Assembly: GCA_946902875.1 (NCBI GenBank)
Contig: OX336340.1
Span: forward strand, 1,161,501 to 1,225,500
From: Nematopogon swammerdamellus
Lineage: Eukaryota > Arthropoda > Insecta > Lepidoptera > Adelidae
DNA length: 64,000 bases
Direction: 5' to 3'
Under the pieces are notes generated by a model. The model made no database searches. It was not told the DNA's origin and saw only the letters and a list, made by a program, of their open reading frames with translations. Below, in pieces: positions 1 through 10,354 of the stretch. Positions within the stretch are counted from its first letter, which is position 1. Every line of letters begins with the position of its first letter. The position numbers and the translations under genes were made by a program.

Positions 1-972
1 CAGGTGTAATGCCAGTGTTTTCCTTTGGTCACGGGCTACCGAAAAGAAGCAATATCATAACTACACCGAACTGTCTCCATAACAAAAATTAAAAATTCAA
101 ATAAATAAATAAATAAAATAAACAACACAAAGCCTGCTTTGCCTTGCAGTAAAATTTGTACTTGCCCGTTTGTATTTTGTATTTTTATATTTTCTATGAA
201 AATAAAATGCCACACGTTCATTAACATCTCGCAAACTACGTTACAAACCTCGTTCGTTTTCCGGCCTTATTCTTGAGATTAGTATAAATGCGACTAATGC
301 TCTCCGACAGTGGTCGCGATTTGCATGTCAAAGCCACCGAGAGTAGCGCCCTCTGGCGGCCGGTAGCGACGAAGGCTTTAGCGGAGCCCGAGTGGACGTC
401 GCATTACACTAATGGTCTAGGAATTTCTGTACGGCTTTATTTCAATTCCACAGGTTTTACTTAAGCGCGCCTGGGAGTTAAGATTAGACTAGAATCCGTT
501 TTTGGCAGATTTCCGGGTTGCCAAAACTTATGCAGAACACACGTCAGATGAGAAAAAAAAATTGCTTTCTTTGAGGTTAACGTTTTCGAGTAACAAGTCG
601 GACAGTTCGCGTGACAGACAGACAGACGAACGGACAGATGAACAGACATCTAAGCGATGTTATAAAGGTCTCTGACCGTTACTGGCTATGAAACCTTAAA
701 AGAAGTAAGGCCGCTGATATTATGCAAGCAACAAACAGGAATACAAGCCGACCGGATTAGAACTGTCGCGTTAGATGAAGATCGAATAAAAATTAAAATA
801 ATTTACTTTTTTTAATCAATTCGGTGTAACTATGATATTGCTTCTTTTCAGTAGCGCGTGACCAAAAGAAAACACTGACATTGCACCTAGTTCTCACTGA
901 AACATTGTGTAATCGGCTAACATTACGAGTGTACCAGGTGCTGTATTCACCCATGTCAAGTTTTAAATGTAA
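1..972. mobile_element. TIR DNA element, copy 1 (left end cut by window)
   Basis: The right inverted repeat (about 823-972) is the reverse complement of the sequence starting before base 1 and running to about 70. The core ends read gtgttttcctttggtcac on the left and its near-complement on the right. No transposase frame is visible, so this is non-autonomous. It carries a (cagacaga)-type microsatellite near 615-645. Confidence 0.75.
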
Positions 973-1080
973 GAAGTATTATTTTTGACGAAATTATGAT
1001 CAGAATAACATTGGATATCAGTGGCACAACATTTTCTTTAAAACATCTGCAAAGATAAAAATATTAGACATATTATCAAA

Positions 1081-1568
1081 GTATGCCAAAACCCGAACAC
1101 CACTGTCAACATCTCCGCTACGATTACGAGTACGGTTGGCATCGACAGTACCCACTCGTATCTCTGACACTAATGGAAGCAGAGTTCGGAGTCAGGGGCT
1201 TTGGTCTTTGGCTCTAATTCACCAGCTCTTGTACTTTTTAGCATTTAATTGGCTTGCTCTGATACTTTAGGAGTGCGCCTATATTCGCCATTGTATATTA
1301 ACAGCACTGAATGTTCTGAAAAATCTGCCAAAAGTAAAATATAATTTTGACATATCCGAGCATGTCAAAACGCGAATACTGCCGTCAGGAGTCAGGATCT
1401 ACAGTCCGCGATTTCGACTACTGGCACGGTTGGCATCGACAGTACCTACTCGTATCTCTGACACTAATGGAAGCAGAGTTCGGAGTCAGGGGTTTTGGTC
1501 TTTGGCTCTAATCGCCAGGTCTTGTACTTGTTAGCATTTAATTGGCTTACTCTGATGCTTTAGGAGAG
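1081..1568. repeat. Internal direct repeat pair, tandem copy 1
   Basis: Two roughly 190-bp direct copies (about 1081-1275 and 1365-1568). Both contain cggttggcatcgacagtacc, gacactaatggaagcagag and tagcatttaattggctt, separated by about 90 bp. Function unknown. Confidence 0.85.
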
Positions 1569-1660
1569 TGCCCCTGTATCCTCTGAACTTTCACGTACCT
1601 ACTGAAGATTACCCGACTAGGGCGATGAATTAAAATTAAATTATTTTGTCTGTGTATGTG

Positions 1661-1993
1661 TTTTTTATATGGAAACTGACATGGTTGGCTATATCACCTA
1701 CTACATCCGTGATGCCAGCCTTGGTGAACTAGGTGACATGTCAGTGCTTCGCTTCGGTCGTGCCGGCTACACTGACCTGGACGGAAAACACCAACTATTT
1801 ACACAGCCGTTACGACCGACGTTTCGCTCAGTGCGGTGGTAACAACCCGGTCGGGATAAAGCCTATCACCTAGTATGGTAAGAAGGGAAGGGACCTACAG
1901 TTTAACGTGGAATCCAAACCACGGTCTCCAACGAACAGTCGAGCGGTCACCCATCCCGGTTGCCGACTGCACCACTGAGCTAGCGAGGCTGAC
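1661..1993 (-). mobile_element. SINE-1b (tRNA/5S head)
   Basis: On the minus strand the element opens gtcagcctcgctagctcag (A-box-like tagctcagtgg), continues through a block containing gatgggtgaccgctcgac, then a B-box-like ggtttggattcc, the family body and a tail ending tttccatataaaaaa. The 5S block is shorter here than in the 36.1-kb copy. Confidence 0.8.
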
Positions 1994-2122
1994 AATATTC
2001 TACACTAGAACTTGAGGTTTTTAGTGCAAATATGTTTATAGGCGTAATATTTGACTTGTGTTTTTTTATGTTGTTTTAGCTAGGCTGTCTATTTCTCGGA
2101 TAAAGTAAATAAAGAAAAAATA

Positions 2123-3174
2123 AAAACTTAACATGAGCGAATACATCACCTGGCTGGTCCACTCATAATGTTAAACCAGTTACACAAAGTTTCAGTCAGA
2201 ACCAGGTGTAATGCCAGTGTTTTCCTTTGGTCACGGGCTACCGAAAAGAAGCAATATCATAACTACACCGAACTGTCTCCATAACAAAAATTAAAAATTC
2301 AAATAAATAAATAAATAAAATAAACAACACAAAGCCTGCTTTGCCTTGCAGTAAAATTTGTACTTGCCCGTTTGTATTTTGTATTTTTATATTTTCTATG
2401 AAAATAAAATGCCACACGTTCATTAACATCTCGCAAACTACGTTACAAACCTCGTTCGTTTTCCGGCCTTATTCTTGAGATTAGTATAAATGCGACTAAT
2501 GCTCTCCGACAGTGGTCGCGATTTGCATGTCAAAGCCACCGAGAGTAGCGCCCTCTGGCGGCCGGTAGCGACGAAGGCTTTAGCGGAGCCCGAGTGGACG
2601 TCGCATTACACTAATGGTCTAGGAATTTCTGTACGGCTTTATTTCAATTCCACAGGTTTTACTTAAGCGCGCCTGGGAGTTAAGATTAGACTAGAATCCG
2701 TTTTTGGCAGATTTCCGGGTTGCCAAAACTTATGCAGAACACACGTCAGATGAGAAAAAAAAATTGCTTTCTTTGAGGTTAACGTTTTCGAGTAACAAGT
2801 CGGACAGTTCGCGTGACAGACAGACAGACGAACGGACAGATGAACAGACATCTAAGCGATGTTATAAAGGTCTCTGACCGTTACTGGCTATGAAACCTTA
2901 AAAGAAGTAAGGCCGCTGATATTATGCAAGCAACAAACAGGAATACAAGCCGACCGGATTAGAACTGTCGCGTTAGATGAAGATCGAATAAAAATTAAAA
3001 TAATTTACTTTTTTTAATCAATTCGGTGTAACTATGATATTGCTTCTTTTCAGTAGCGCGTGACCAAAAGAAAACACTGACATTGCACCTAGTTCTCACT
3101 GAAACATTGTGTAATCGGCTAACATTACGAGTGTACCAGGTGCTGTATTCACCCATGTCAAGTTTTAAATGTAA
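2123..3174. mobile_element. TIR DNA element, copy 2 (complete)
   Basis: Here both arms are visible: about 2123-2272 and 3025-3174, roughly 150 bp each and about 85% identical when inverted. Matching landmarks are cacctggctggtccactc / cacctggtacactcg, the gtttcagt-agaac block and caatatcat-acaccgaa. The interior (about 750 bp) has no coding frame. I cannot see a clear target-site duplication, so the superfamily is open. Confidence 0.75.
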
Positions 3175-3282
3175 GAAGTATTATTTTTGACGAAATTATG
3201 ATCAGAATAACATTGGATATCAGTGGCACAACATTTTCTTTAAAACATCTGCAAATATAAAAATATTAGACATATTATCCAA

Positions 3283-3770
3283 GTATGCCAAAACCCGAAC
3301 ACCACTGTCAACATCTCCGCTACGATTACGAGTACGGTTGGCATCGACAGTACCCACTCGTATCTCTGACACTAATGGAAGCAGAGTTCGGAGTCAGGGG
3401 CTTTGGTCTTTGGCTCTAATTCACCAGCTCTTGTACTTTTTAGCATTTAATTGGCTTGCTCTGATACTTTAGGAGTGCGCGTATATTCGCCATTGTATAT
3501 TAACAGCACTGAATGTTCTGAAAAATCTGCCAAAAGTAAAATATAATTTTGACATATCCGAGCATGTCAAAACGCGAATACTGCCGTCAGGAGTCAGGAT
3601 CTACAGTCCGCGATTTCGACTACTGGCACGGTTGGCATCGACAGTACCTACTCGTATCTCTGACACTAATGGAAGCAGAGTTCGGAGTCAGGGGTTTTGG
3701 TCTTTGGCTCTAATCGCCAGGTCTTGTACTTGTTAGCATTTAATTGGCTTACTCTGATGCTTTAGGAGAG
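3283..3770. repeat. Internal direct repeat pair, tandem copy 2
   Basis: The same repeat pair as at 1081-1568, displaced by 2,202 bp through the tandem duplication. Confidence 0.85.
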
Positions 3771-3862
3771 TGCCCCTGTATCCTCTGAACTTTCACGTAC
3801 CTACTGAAGATTACCCGACTAGGGCGATGAATTAAAATTAAATTATTTTGTCTGTGTATGTG

Positions 3863-4060
3863 TTTTTTATATGGAAACTGACATGGTTGGCTATATCACC
3901 TACTACATCCGTGATGCCAGCCTTGGTGAACTAGGTGACATGTCAGTGCTTCGCTTCGGTCGTGCCGGCTACACTGACCTGGACGGAAAACACCAACTAT
4001 TTACACAGCCGTTTCAACCGACCTTTCATTTAGTGGCGGTGGTGGTACCAGCCCTGATTT
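3863..4060 (-). mobile_element. SINE-1 copy, chimeric at the duplication edge
   Basis: The 3' half (3863-4013) matches the copy at 1661 almost exactly. From 4014 the sequence still resembles a SINE-1 body but is a different, diverged copy that fades by about 4060. The duplication breakpoint therefore falls within SINE sequence. Confidence 0.7.
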
Positions 4061-4195
4061 CAACCCTGACCCCTAAAGATAAATAAACATTAATATTAAT
4101 TGCGAACACTCAAAATTATTTGCTAAAACGAAAGCAAAATATTTACAAAAACAAAACAAACAAAACATATTATACCTACAGTATCTTAAACTATC

Positions 4196-4358
4196 TTAGG
4201 CCGCGTCTCCTGCGCATGTTTTTTCGAAACATTACCAAAGAAACATTGAACAAAAACATTTCTTTTCATACAAATTTGTATGGCCACGCCCCAATGTTGC
4301 GATGTTTCTGTGAAGTGTTTCGAAAAAAAAAAACATTCGCAGGAGACGCGGCTTTAAA
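4196..4358. mobile_element. MITE, 160 bp
   Basis: Inverted ends: ggccgcgtctcctgcgcatg at 4199 and its near-complement ending gcaggagacgcggct at about 4353, about 35 bp each including cgaaaca. TTA lies just outside both ends, which would suit a PIF/Harbinger-type 3-bp target duplication. No coding capacity. The superfamily is an inference. Confidence 0.65.
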
Positions 4359-4702
4359 CTTTATCTTAACAATCCACTAACACTCAACTAAACTAAACAG
4401 ACTAAATTAAACTAATACTAAGTAATAATATTAGCTTTAGTCATGTGACTGAAATAATTTCAATAAAATATTCAACAAGCGCAATCAGAAATGTGTACGC
4501 GATATGTACGACAACCGAGACGGATATAGCTGACGGTGCGAGTGTGAAAACATTGCGAGTTGAAAACTGTCTGTACTCGAAGCTGCAGCGCGGCTGTCCT
4601 CTTTATAGGCGACGGGGGAAATCAGCGCTCATCCCGTGTCCTTTATTCAGCCACCACATTCCAAGTATGTCTTTGTTGGAGATATAATTCAATGCAATTT
4701 TT
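4359..4702. other. No recognisable feature
   Basis: A-rich sequence, then moderately GC-rich sequence with two overlapping short open frames (4445-4687, 4560-4802). Neither shows a domain or signal I recognise. Confidence 0.4.
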
Positions 4703-5240
4703 ATTGACATTAAAAATGTCTTTTCGATCGCTCCAGCATAGTCCCCGATTTCCAGCGAGAGCGCGAATTCGCCCTGGTGTCGTGAGTTTTAAGGCTACGT
4801 GAATATTTAGGGTGTCAAATGACGCGTATCAACGAGGGCTACAAGATGGTGAAAAATAAAGTTGAAAAAGTTTGAGAGTTTATGAGAAAATCGCAAAAAA
4901 ACTGATTCAAATAGCCGTTTTCAGGGGCTTTAAAAAGGGCACTTTTAACCGTATTTCTAAATATATATTTTAAACTTTTATATTGTAGATTGACTCAATA
5001 TCTGGAGATTTTTTTAAGTGAAAAATTTGGGAGTTATTATTATTTTTTTTCCGTTATAAGAGTTACAAGTTGTCTTTATTTTGCAATGTGAGTAGTTAGA
5101 ATGTGTTTCGTGTGCATATACTTGAAAATGGAGAATTTTAATATTTTTATTTTATTTTATTTTATTTTTGAAAATAAATTGTAATTTTTTCAAAATTGAT
5201 ATATTTCAATACAAAATAATGTGATAGTTCTCTACGAGAT
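4703..5240. repeat. Dispersed ~540-bp repeat, copy A
   Basis: Clearly related to 36900-37440 and, over its first part, to 57005-57200. Shared strings include atgtcttttcgatcgct, gccctggtgtcgtgagtttt and ttaaaaagggcactttt. No TIRs, no A tail and no frame are seen, so the class is unknown. Confidence 0.8.
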
Positions 5241-5280
5241 CTTCATTTTGGATGACAGCTGCAGTCAAAATTATTTATTA

Positions 5281-5430
5281 AAATTTTGTTCCGGTTACCC
5301 TAAGATGTGGCTCTCGTACAAACCGAATTGATCCGCGCGCCGAACTAAAGGTACGGTAGCGGGCTTACTTACTCTTCTTCTTCTTTATAAATACGAATTT
5401 CACGCGAACAAAGTCGCGGGCAAAATCTAG
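5281..5430 (+). mobile_element. Helitron 3' end
   Basis: Starts within the family segment ttccggttaccctaagatg and ends cacgcgaacaaagtcgcggg-caaaatCTAG followed by T. The GC-rich hairpin a few bases before CTAG|T is the standard Helitron 3' terminus. The 5' part is missing. Same family as 11728-11962, 40227-41308 and 59229-59608. Confidence 0.8.
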
Positions 5431-5480
5431 TAAACTATATAAACGTATAAATACTTTTAGTCTACCATGGATATTAATAT

Positions 5481-5659
5481 TTTGGTTGGTATTTGGCTTA
5501 CCATGATTTGAATTCGCGGTCATTGTGGCCAGTGTTCTGTTAACCGCGGGTCCGACCGCAGCCAGGCACTCGCCCTGAAGATGGACTGCACGTGCCAGTC
5601 CGAAACGTCGGCCACAATGACCGCGAATTCAAACCATGGTAAGACAAATACCAACAAAA
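5481..5659. repeat. 50-bp inverted repeat enclosing a hammerhead-like core
   Basis: The left arm (5481-5530) and right arm (5610-5659) are almost perfect inverted copies; landmarks are gaattcgcggtcattgtggc and its complement. The 79-bp spacer ends with the hammerhead-like core. The element is followed by a (TA)-rich stretch. It may be a small non-autonomous element or the folded terminal part of a Penelope-like element. Confidence 0.85.
5571..5613 (+). ncRNA. Candidate hammerhead ribozyme, minimal helix III type
   Basis: All conserved core positions are present: CTGAAGA (5575-5581, fitting CUGANGA), GAAA (5602-5605) and a GTC cleavage triplet (5607-5609). Stem II is six perfect pairs, GGACTG (5583-5588) with CAGTCC (5596-5601), around a 7-base loop. 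Helix I is GCC/GGC beside the core and can continue, across an internal loop, into the 50-bp inverted repeat. Helix III is only ACGT, the self-complementary form known from newt satellite and Penelope-element hammerheads that cleave best as dimers. Predicted cut: after 5609. Activity is inferred. Confidence 0.7.
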
Positions 5660-6127
5660 ATATATAAACATATATATAATATATATAGCGATTAAAGATG
5701 ATCAGCTTGGAATCGAGTCGCCTGTCGCTGGCGGCGCGTCGGCGCTCGTTCGACATTCCTCTGTCCCCGGGCGGGACGCGTGCAAACCTGTGCGCTCCTG
5801 TATAAATTATTACTATGTGCAAATATGATGGCGTGCGACAGAGACGAAGCTCTACAACCGAATTGTCTCTGTCTAAAGCCTGATGTTCATTACTTACTTC
5901 CGGGGACTGTACGTACATATTCGTACATAAAAATGAAATACGATTGCGCTAAATTATTCATACCTGAATATCGTGAAACAATGGAATACAAGTAAAATTT
6001 TCACTGTGGAACAAGGGAATGAAATATTTAATTAATTTATGATAATGTTTCAGTGCATTATTGTTATGTATAATTAATTATTTTTATTGCTTTAGTGTGT
6101 TAATTTTTAATTTCAAAGTGAAAAGTC
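5660..6127. other. No assigned feature
   Basis: Begins with an AT-rich run, then a GC-rich stretch (5700-5790). Short frames at 5520-5918 (minus) and 5780-5995 (plus) show no recognisable domain; the former overlaps the inverted repeat and is probably fortuitous. Confidence 0.4.
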
Positions 6128-6537
6128 GTATAGAACTGACACAGTTGGATACATCCTTCCTTACCTTTAATAAAATCCAACGTCTGCTTTCTGTCTGTAT
6201 AATATCTGTCTGTCCGATTATAACATGAGAACTACAGAACCGATTTTAATACAGTTTGCTTCTACGGATAGCTTGGTTCTTCCCATCAATTATAGGCTAC
6301 TTTTCCTCACGTTAAATGGCTTATGAGGTTAGCAGAGAAGTCATATGAGAGCGGGCGGAGCCGCGGGCACAGCTAGTCACCTGTAACATCCGTGATATCA
6401 GCCCATAATACCTTTGTGAACTAGGTGCCATTTCAGTGCTTCCCTTCGGTCGTGCCGGCTACACTGAACTGGACGGAAAACGAACAAATTTATATAGCTG
6501 CTTCGGCCGACCTTTAATTCAGTGCGGTGGTACTCCG
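6128..6537 (-). mobile_element. SINE-1 copy split by a Helitron
   Basis: The minus-strand 3' end lies at 6128-6153 (gaactgacacagttggatac) and resumes at 6377 with cacctgtaacatccgtgat. Joined, the two match the uninterrupted family sequence with no bases missing. The 5' head is lost at about 6537. The insert is described separately. Confidence 0.85.
6154..6376 (+). mobile_element. Short non-autonomous Helitron, 223 bp
   Basis: Starts TCCTTCCTTACC and ends gccgcgggcacagCTAG, sitting between A (6153) and T (6377) of a SINE-1 copy with no target duplication. That is the exact A|TC...CTAG|T signature of Helitron insertion. A related copy lies on the minus strand at 24793-25010. It contains cgtctgctttctgtctgt and a motif giving aaccgattttaat. 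No coding frame. Confidence 0.9.
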
Positions 6538-6576
6538 TGATACGATGGCTAAAACCTAGTACCCAGTTTTTTTAAA

Positions 6577-7065
6577 TTTATTTTTTTATTGAAAGCGCGA
6601 CATATGGCGCCGAGCCACCCATAAGGTGTCTAACGACGCCCATGCACATTCGGTCGTATGCGGGGGTTGCGAATGCCATGCCGGCCTGACAGGTGCCCAT
6701 TCACGCCCCTCTTGAAGGACCCGAGACTGTACTTGGGGGGAAATATATGAGCAGGGAGAGCGTTCCAGAGTTTACCGGTTCTGTAGAGGAAAGATCTGCA
6801 GAATCGATTAGTACGCATCCGCGGTAAGTCCAGCGTATAGGGATGCAAACCCTGCCCAGTACGTGTGGTGCGGAGGTGGAAAGGGGACGGCGGGATTGTA
6901 ACGGGCGACCCAGTAAAATAAGCATGGAACCTACATGGAATCCGAACCACGGCTGACCGTGGTAAGGGTTGAAAGGTCTTCCGACCAAGTTCTAACCGCG
7001 CCCAGGTGTGCTTAAGATCTCTAACGGCGCTCGATCGATCGCACCACTGAGCTATCGAGCCTGAC
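6577..7065 (-). mobile_element. SINE with tRNA/5S head joined to LINE coding 3' end
   Basis: On the minus strand the copy starts gtcaggctcgatagctcag, passes a 5S-like segment (aagcacacctgggcgcggtt) and a B-box-like ggttcggattcc, then runs from about 6905 straight into the C-terminal coding part of a LINE reverse transcriptase and its 3' UTR, ending ttcaataaaaaaata. The LINE part recurs alone at 16250-16684 and 48190-48275, so the head was added to it here. A shared tail is how SINEs borrow LINE machinery; keeping coding sequence in the tail is unusual. Confidence 0.8.
6630..6880 (-). pseudogene. LINE reverse transcriptase C-terminus (SINE tail)
   Basis: The frame ending at 6630 reads through LYRTGKLWNALPAHIF and then YSLGSFKRGVNGHL, the typical last ~60 residues of jockey/CR1-group reverse transcriptases (W-N-L-P followed by the F-K-x-x-V-N-x-H motif). 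All catalytic domains are absent. The same frame stays open upstream into the SINE head, by chance as far as I can tell. Confidence 0.75.
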
Positions 7066-8472
7066 AAATATAGAACGACCCACTCTACATGTAAATTACC
7101 CATACGTAAACCATCTAGCTAGGAGAATAAGAAATGTGTGATTTTTCGAAATTTTGGTCTGAGAAGCTCTTAAGAATTTGTACCTATGTGATGTGGGCAT
7201 TGGCTCTAGAATAATATTCTACATTTCCATACATACATACCATCAAACTGTATCTAGCCTACCGGGGTAAGCAGAATAATCGGTGTTGTGACAAAATCAA
7301 ACAGCAAATAAGCACAAAAACGTATTATCTACTGCATGACTCGGAGGAAGAACTGGGCAAAGGTGAGAGGCGGCTAGTCTGTCGCCGTTTATAACGGCAT
7401 CTTGTCCTTATTCCTTAAGGCAATACCCTTAGTTGCTATACATACGTACTGTAAATCTGTACATATATCTATGCTTTCGTTCAATATTTCGTTTTAAAGT
7501 TTTGTTATAAGAATTTCATAATACACAACTTTAAAAAATCACAGCATTAAATTGAGAACTAAATCTAGGACTTGATTGTTTTAATTTTTCGAATTAGTGT
7601 GAATAAGTATCCGAAAAAAAATCGTAAAGTAACACCTAATTTTGACGTTTTTTTCGCTTTACTACTTACACAAGCACTATTTTGATTTAGGAAAATAACC
7701 AAAATATTCGTTACATTATTTAGCATGTCGCTATTGTTGTAAAATTTCGAATTTTAAATTTTGCTTGAACTATACATTGAAATAATTGTATAAAGTAGAT
7801 GGTTGTACGCGCGGCCAGCCAGTGTAGCGCGGACAGTCGCGCCGTACGGACGTGTGTCCGCGTCGCTCTGTTTGACGTTCTCTTTGGTTGTTTGACGTAC
7901 ATGAAAATGGGAAATAAAGGAAAAGGAATCAATTACAGCTCCAGCAAAAGGAATAACCAATTGAAACAACGCGCTAACCATATGAATATTGTGAAAAGAA
8001 GCCGATAAGAAATAATTTTTGAATTCATAAAGTTCGTTGACGGGATTCACATGATATGGCAAGAAAAGGATATGATCGATTTGAGAACATTGAGAGTATA
8101 GTTTAAAGAAGTTTTTTTTTTAATTATAAGGGGTGATTCAATGTCGAGAATAAATATAATTTGTCAACGAAAAAATTTTTTCATAAAAAATTATACAAGT
8201 TTTTTTTACTGTTAGCCCTCAAAGGGTAGTTTCTATATCTGAAATAAAACAACTTTTCCTATGAAATGATATGTGAATTGGTAAAAAAAATTCAAATATT
8301 TGAGTTACTTTATCTTCATTTTATTGATCTTGCATTTGAGAAGACTTTTTTAATTTTATTCTTCGACTTCAGGCATGCTGAAAATAAAATTCAAAGTCAA
8401 GAAGAAAATCTGGTAATAGACGAGCCGTTCAACCGCGGTGCCCGTAGCTCTCATGTTCTAAATACGACATAG
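7066..8472. other. Mostly unassigned; fragment of an RTE-type 3' UTR
   Basis: 7225-7290 (catacatacatacc... cggtgttgtg) resembles the RTE-type 3' UTR seen at 33750-33840 and 47470-47570. A GC-rich patch near 7800-7900 opens a 69-codon frame (7799-8008) with no recognised domain. 8100-8470 is AT-rich and featureless. Confidence 0.4.
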
Positions 8473-9650
8473 TTAGTGTACAGACCGGGCAAGGAAAATA
8501 TTGTAGCCGATGCCTTATCACGAGTCTGTGTCAATAATACTAATAAATTATTCCAATTACACCAAAACCTCTGTCACCCCGGAATCACTCGCATGACGCA
8601 TTGGATACGCGGGAAAAACTTGCCGTACTCTGTCGACGAAATCAGAAAAATGACAATGTCTTGCCAAATATGTGCTGAAATAAAGCCAAGATTTTACAAG
8701 TATGGAAGCACATTGATCAAAGCCACGAGTCCTTTCGAGAGGCTCAGTCTCGATTTCAATGGTCCATTACCGTCAAATAAAAATCGGTACCTCTTCACTG
8801 TCATCGACAAATATTAGCGCTTCCCTTTCGCCTTCCCGTGTCCAGACCTCACTACTCAAACTATCATAAAATGCCTGAATAGTCTCTTTTATATGTTTGG
8901 ACTGCCTGCATTCATTCATTCCGATCGGGGAAGTAACTTCATGTCATCTGAACTCAAGCAAGACTTTTCTTAACATAAGAAATGGAGCCACGAGTAGGAC
9001 AACCCCGTACAATCCGCCAGGGAATGGATGGGCAGGTCGAGAGGCTCAATGGAACAGTGTGGGGACCATATAATTAGCTGTTAAAACAAAAGGTGTTGAA
9101 ATTGCTAAATGGAAAGATGTCCTACCTGCAGCCCTACATTCAATTCGGTCTCTACTCTGCACGGCCACTAATGCGACCCCATACGAAAGAATGTTTCATC
9201 ACACTAGACGGTCACCTAACGGACAATCAGTTCAAACTTGGCTTCTATCTCCTGGAACGGTTTTCATGAAGCGGAACGATTGTATAAGCAAATATCAACC
9301 ACTGGTAGAAGAAGTAGAACTTCTAGAATCTAACCCTGACTATTCCTTTGTACGCTTAACAAATGGTAAAGAAACGACCGACCGTGTCTAATAGACAGTT
9401 GGCTCCGAGAGGCAGTATACAGGGATGGTGTGTTGAAGATATTATAACGACAAGACGAACGCCTGACAACAATCAACGTAACGAATAACGAGATCTTGCG
9501 GAGAACAGCCTGAAGAATCTATAGTGGAACCACAAGAGTCGTTAACACAACCACCTCAGACAAGCCCCACTTCTGATGCACCATGACGATCCGAGAGACT
9601 AACTAAAGCCCCCAAGTTTCTCGACGACTACGTTTGCTTCTCCACTCAGG
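8473..9650 (+). pseudogene. Gypsy (Ty3)-type polyprotein fragment: RNase H end, zinc finger, integrase
   Basis: Only the last third of a pol polyprotein remains. It opens with the RNase H ending YRPGKENIVADALSR. It then has an HHCC integrase zinc finger (H-x3-H in LHQNLCHPG, paired with C-x2-C in MSCQICAEI), and the start of the integrase core with the first catalytic Asp in LSLDFNGPLP. A stop at 8815 breaks the frame. After it, IHSDRGSNF (second catalytic Asp) is still readable, then more stops and shifts. A final frame (9191-9391) gives the C-terminal segment with PLVEEVELLE. Gag, protease and reverse transcriptase are missing, so the copy is dead. Gypsy assignment rests on the RNase H/integrase order and wording. 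Confidence 0.85.
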
Positions 9651-9656
9651 GAGAAT

Positions 9657-9973
9657 GTAATAACCATAATTCATAGAAAATAACATGAAATGTCAATGTC
9701 ATTATTTAAGCTGAATAAAGCCTAATACTGGTGTATTATTCTTTACAACAGAGATGTAAATCGGTTTAAATACAATAAGTTGCCGACTGAATAATACCAA
9801 TAATTCGGTATAAAACCAGTATAAAACCTGTGGCGACAAGACTGGCCGCCTACAATAAAAACTACTTTTTCTATGAGCTGATTATTAATCTTCTCATGTA
9901 AATAAGTAAATTTCGTTTCTTCCTCGCGCATATCTTTTTAGTCTTCGTGAGAACCATTAGCTAGTGAAGAAAA
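9657..9973 (+). mobile_element. Possible 3' LTR of the gypsy-type copy
   Basis: A purine run, ctcagggagaa, is followed by TGTAATAACC, as expected for a polypurine tract next to an LTR. An aataaa lies at 9713-9718 and ttacaaca ends at about 9752, giving a possible TG...CA of 95 bp. There is no 5' LTR in the window to confirm the boundaries. The rest up to 9973 is unassigned. Confidence 0.4.
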
Positions 9974-10354
9974 ATGAATAAACGTCGGAGTGCGAGTCCG
10001 AGTCCTCCAACGTCACCATCAATTATAAATATATATAGATCCCGATATTTTAAGCTGAAGCGAAGCTCGTCACCGTCATCGAAGGCAATGGAGGCGGCCC
10101 CCACATCATCATCTGTGAAAACACCTGCCGTAACGCAGCCTCCGCCGGCATCCACATCGTTGACAATGCCGTCATCCGCATTGGCCACACCCAAGGCATC
10201 GCCAACGCCTTCACCGACTTATACGTCATCGCCGCCGCCCTCGGAGGAACCACCGCCGTCCCCGCGTTCGTCACCATCACCGCCGTCCTCGGAGGAACCG
10301 CCGCCGTCTTCGCGTTCGTCGCCATCGCCGCCGCCCTCGGAGGAACCACCGCCG

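Larger units (their letters stand above)
1..4013. repeat. Tandem duplication, unit 2,202 bp
   Basis: Bases 1-1811 recur at 2203-4013. By eye the copies differ at only three places (near 1055/3257, 1077/3279 and 1278/3480), so the duplication is very recent or is an assembly artefact. The unit holds a TIR DNA element, an internal direct repeat and a minus-strand SINE-1b. The copies part company inside that SINE at 1812/4014. The left edge lies outside the window, so more copies may precede it. The short frames at 36-227, 461-649 and their copies show no protein features. Confidence 0.95.

Noticed and set aside
36..649. Short minus-strand frames and their exact duplicates at 2238-2851
   Set aside because: They lie in TIR-element DNA, are identical only because of the tandem duplication, and have no domain.
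9961..10349. Minus-strand frames opposite the Pro/Ser-rich frame
   Set aside because: Shadows of the GC-rich repeat; the plus frame alone is restored by removing the transposon.
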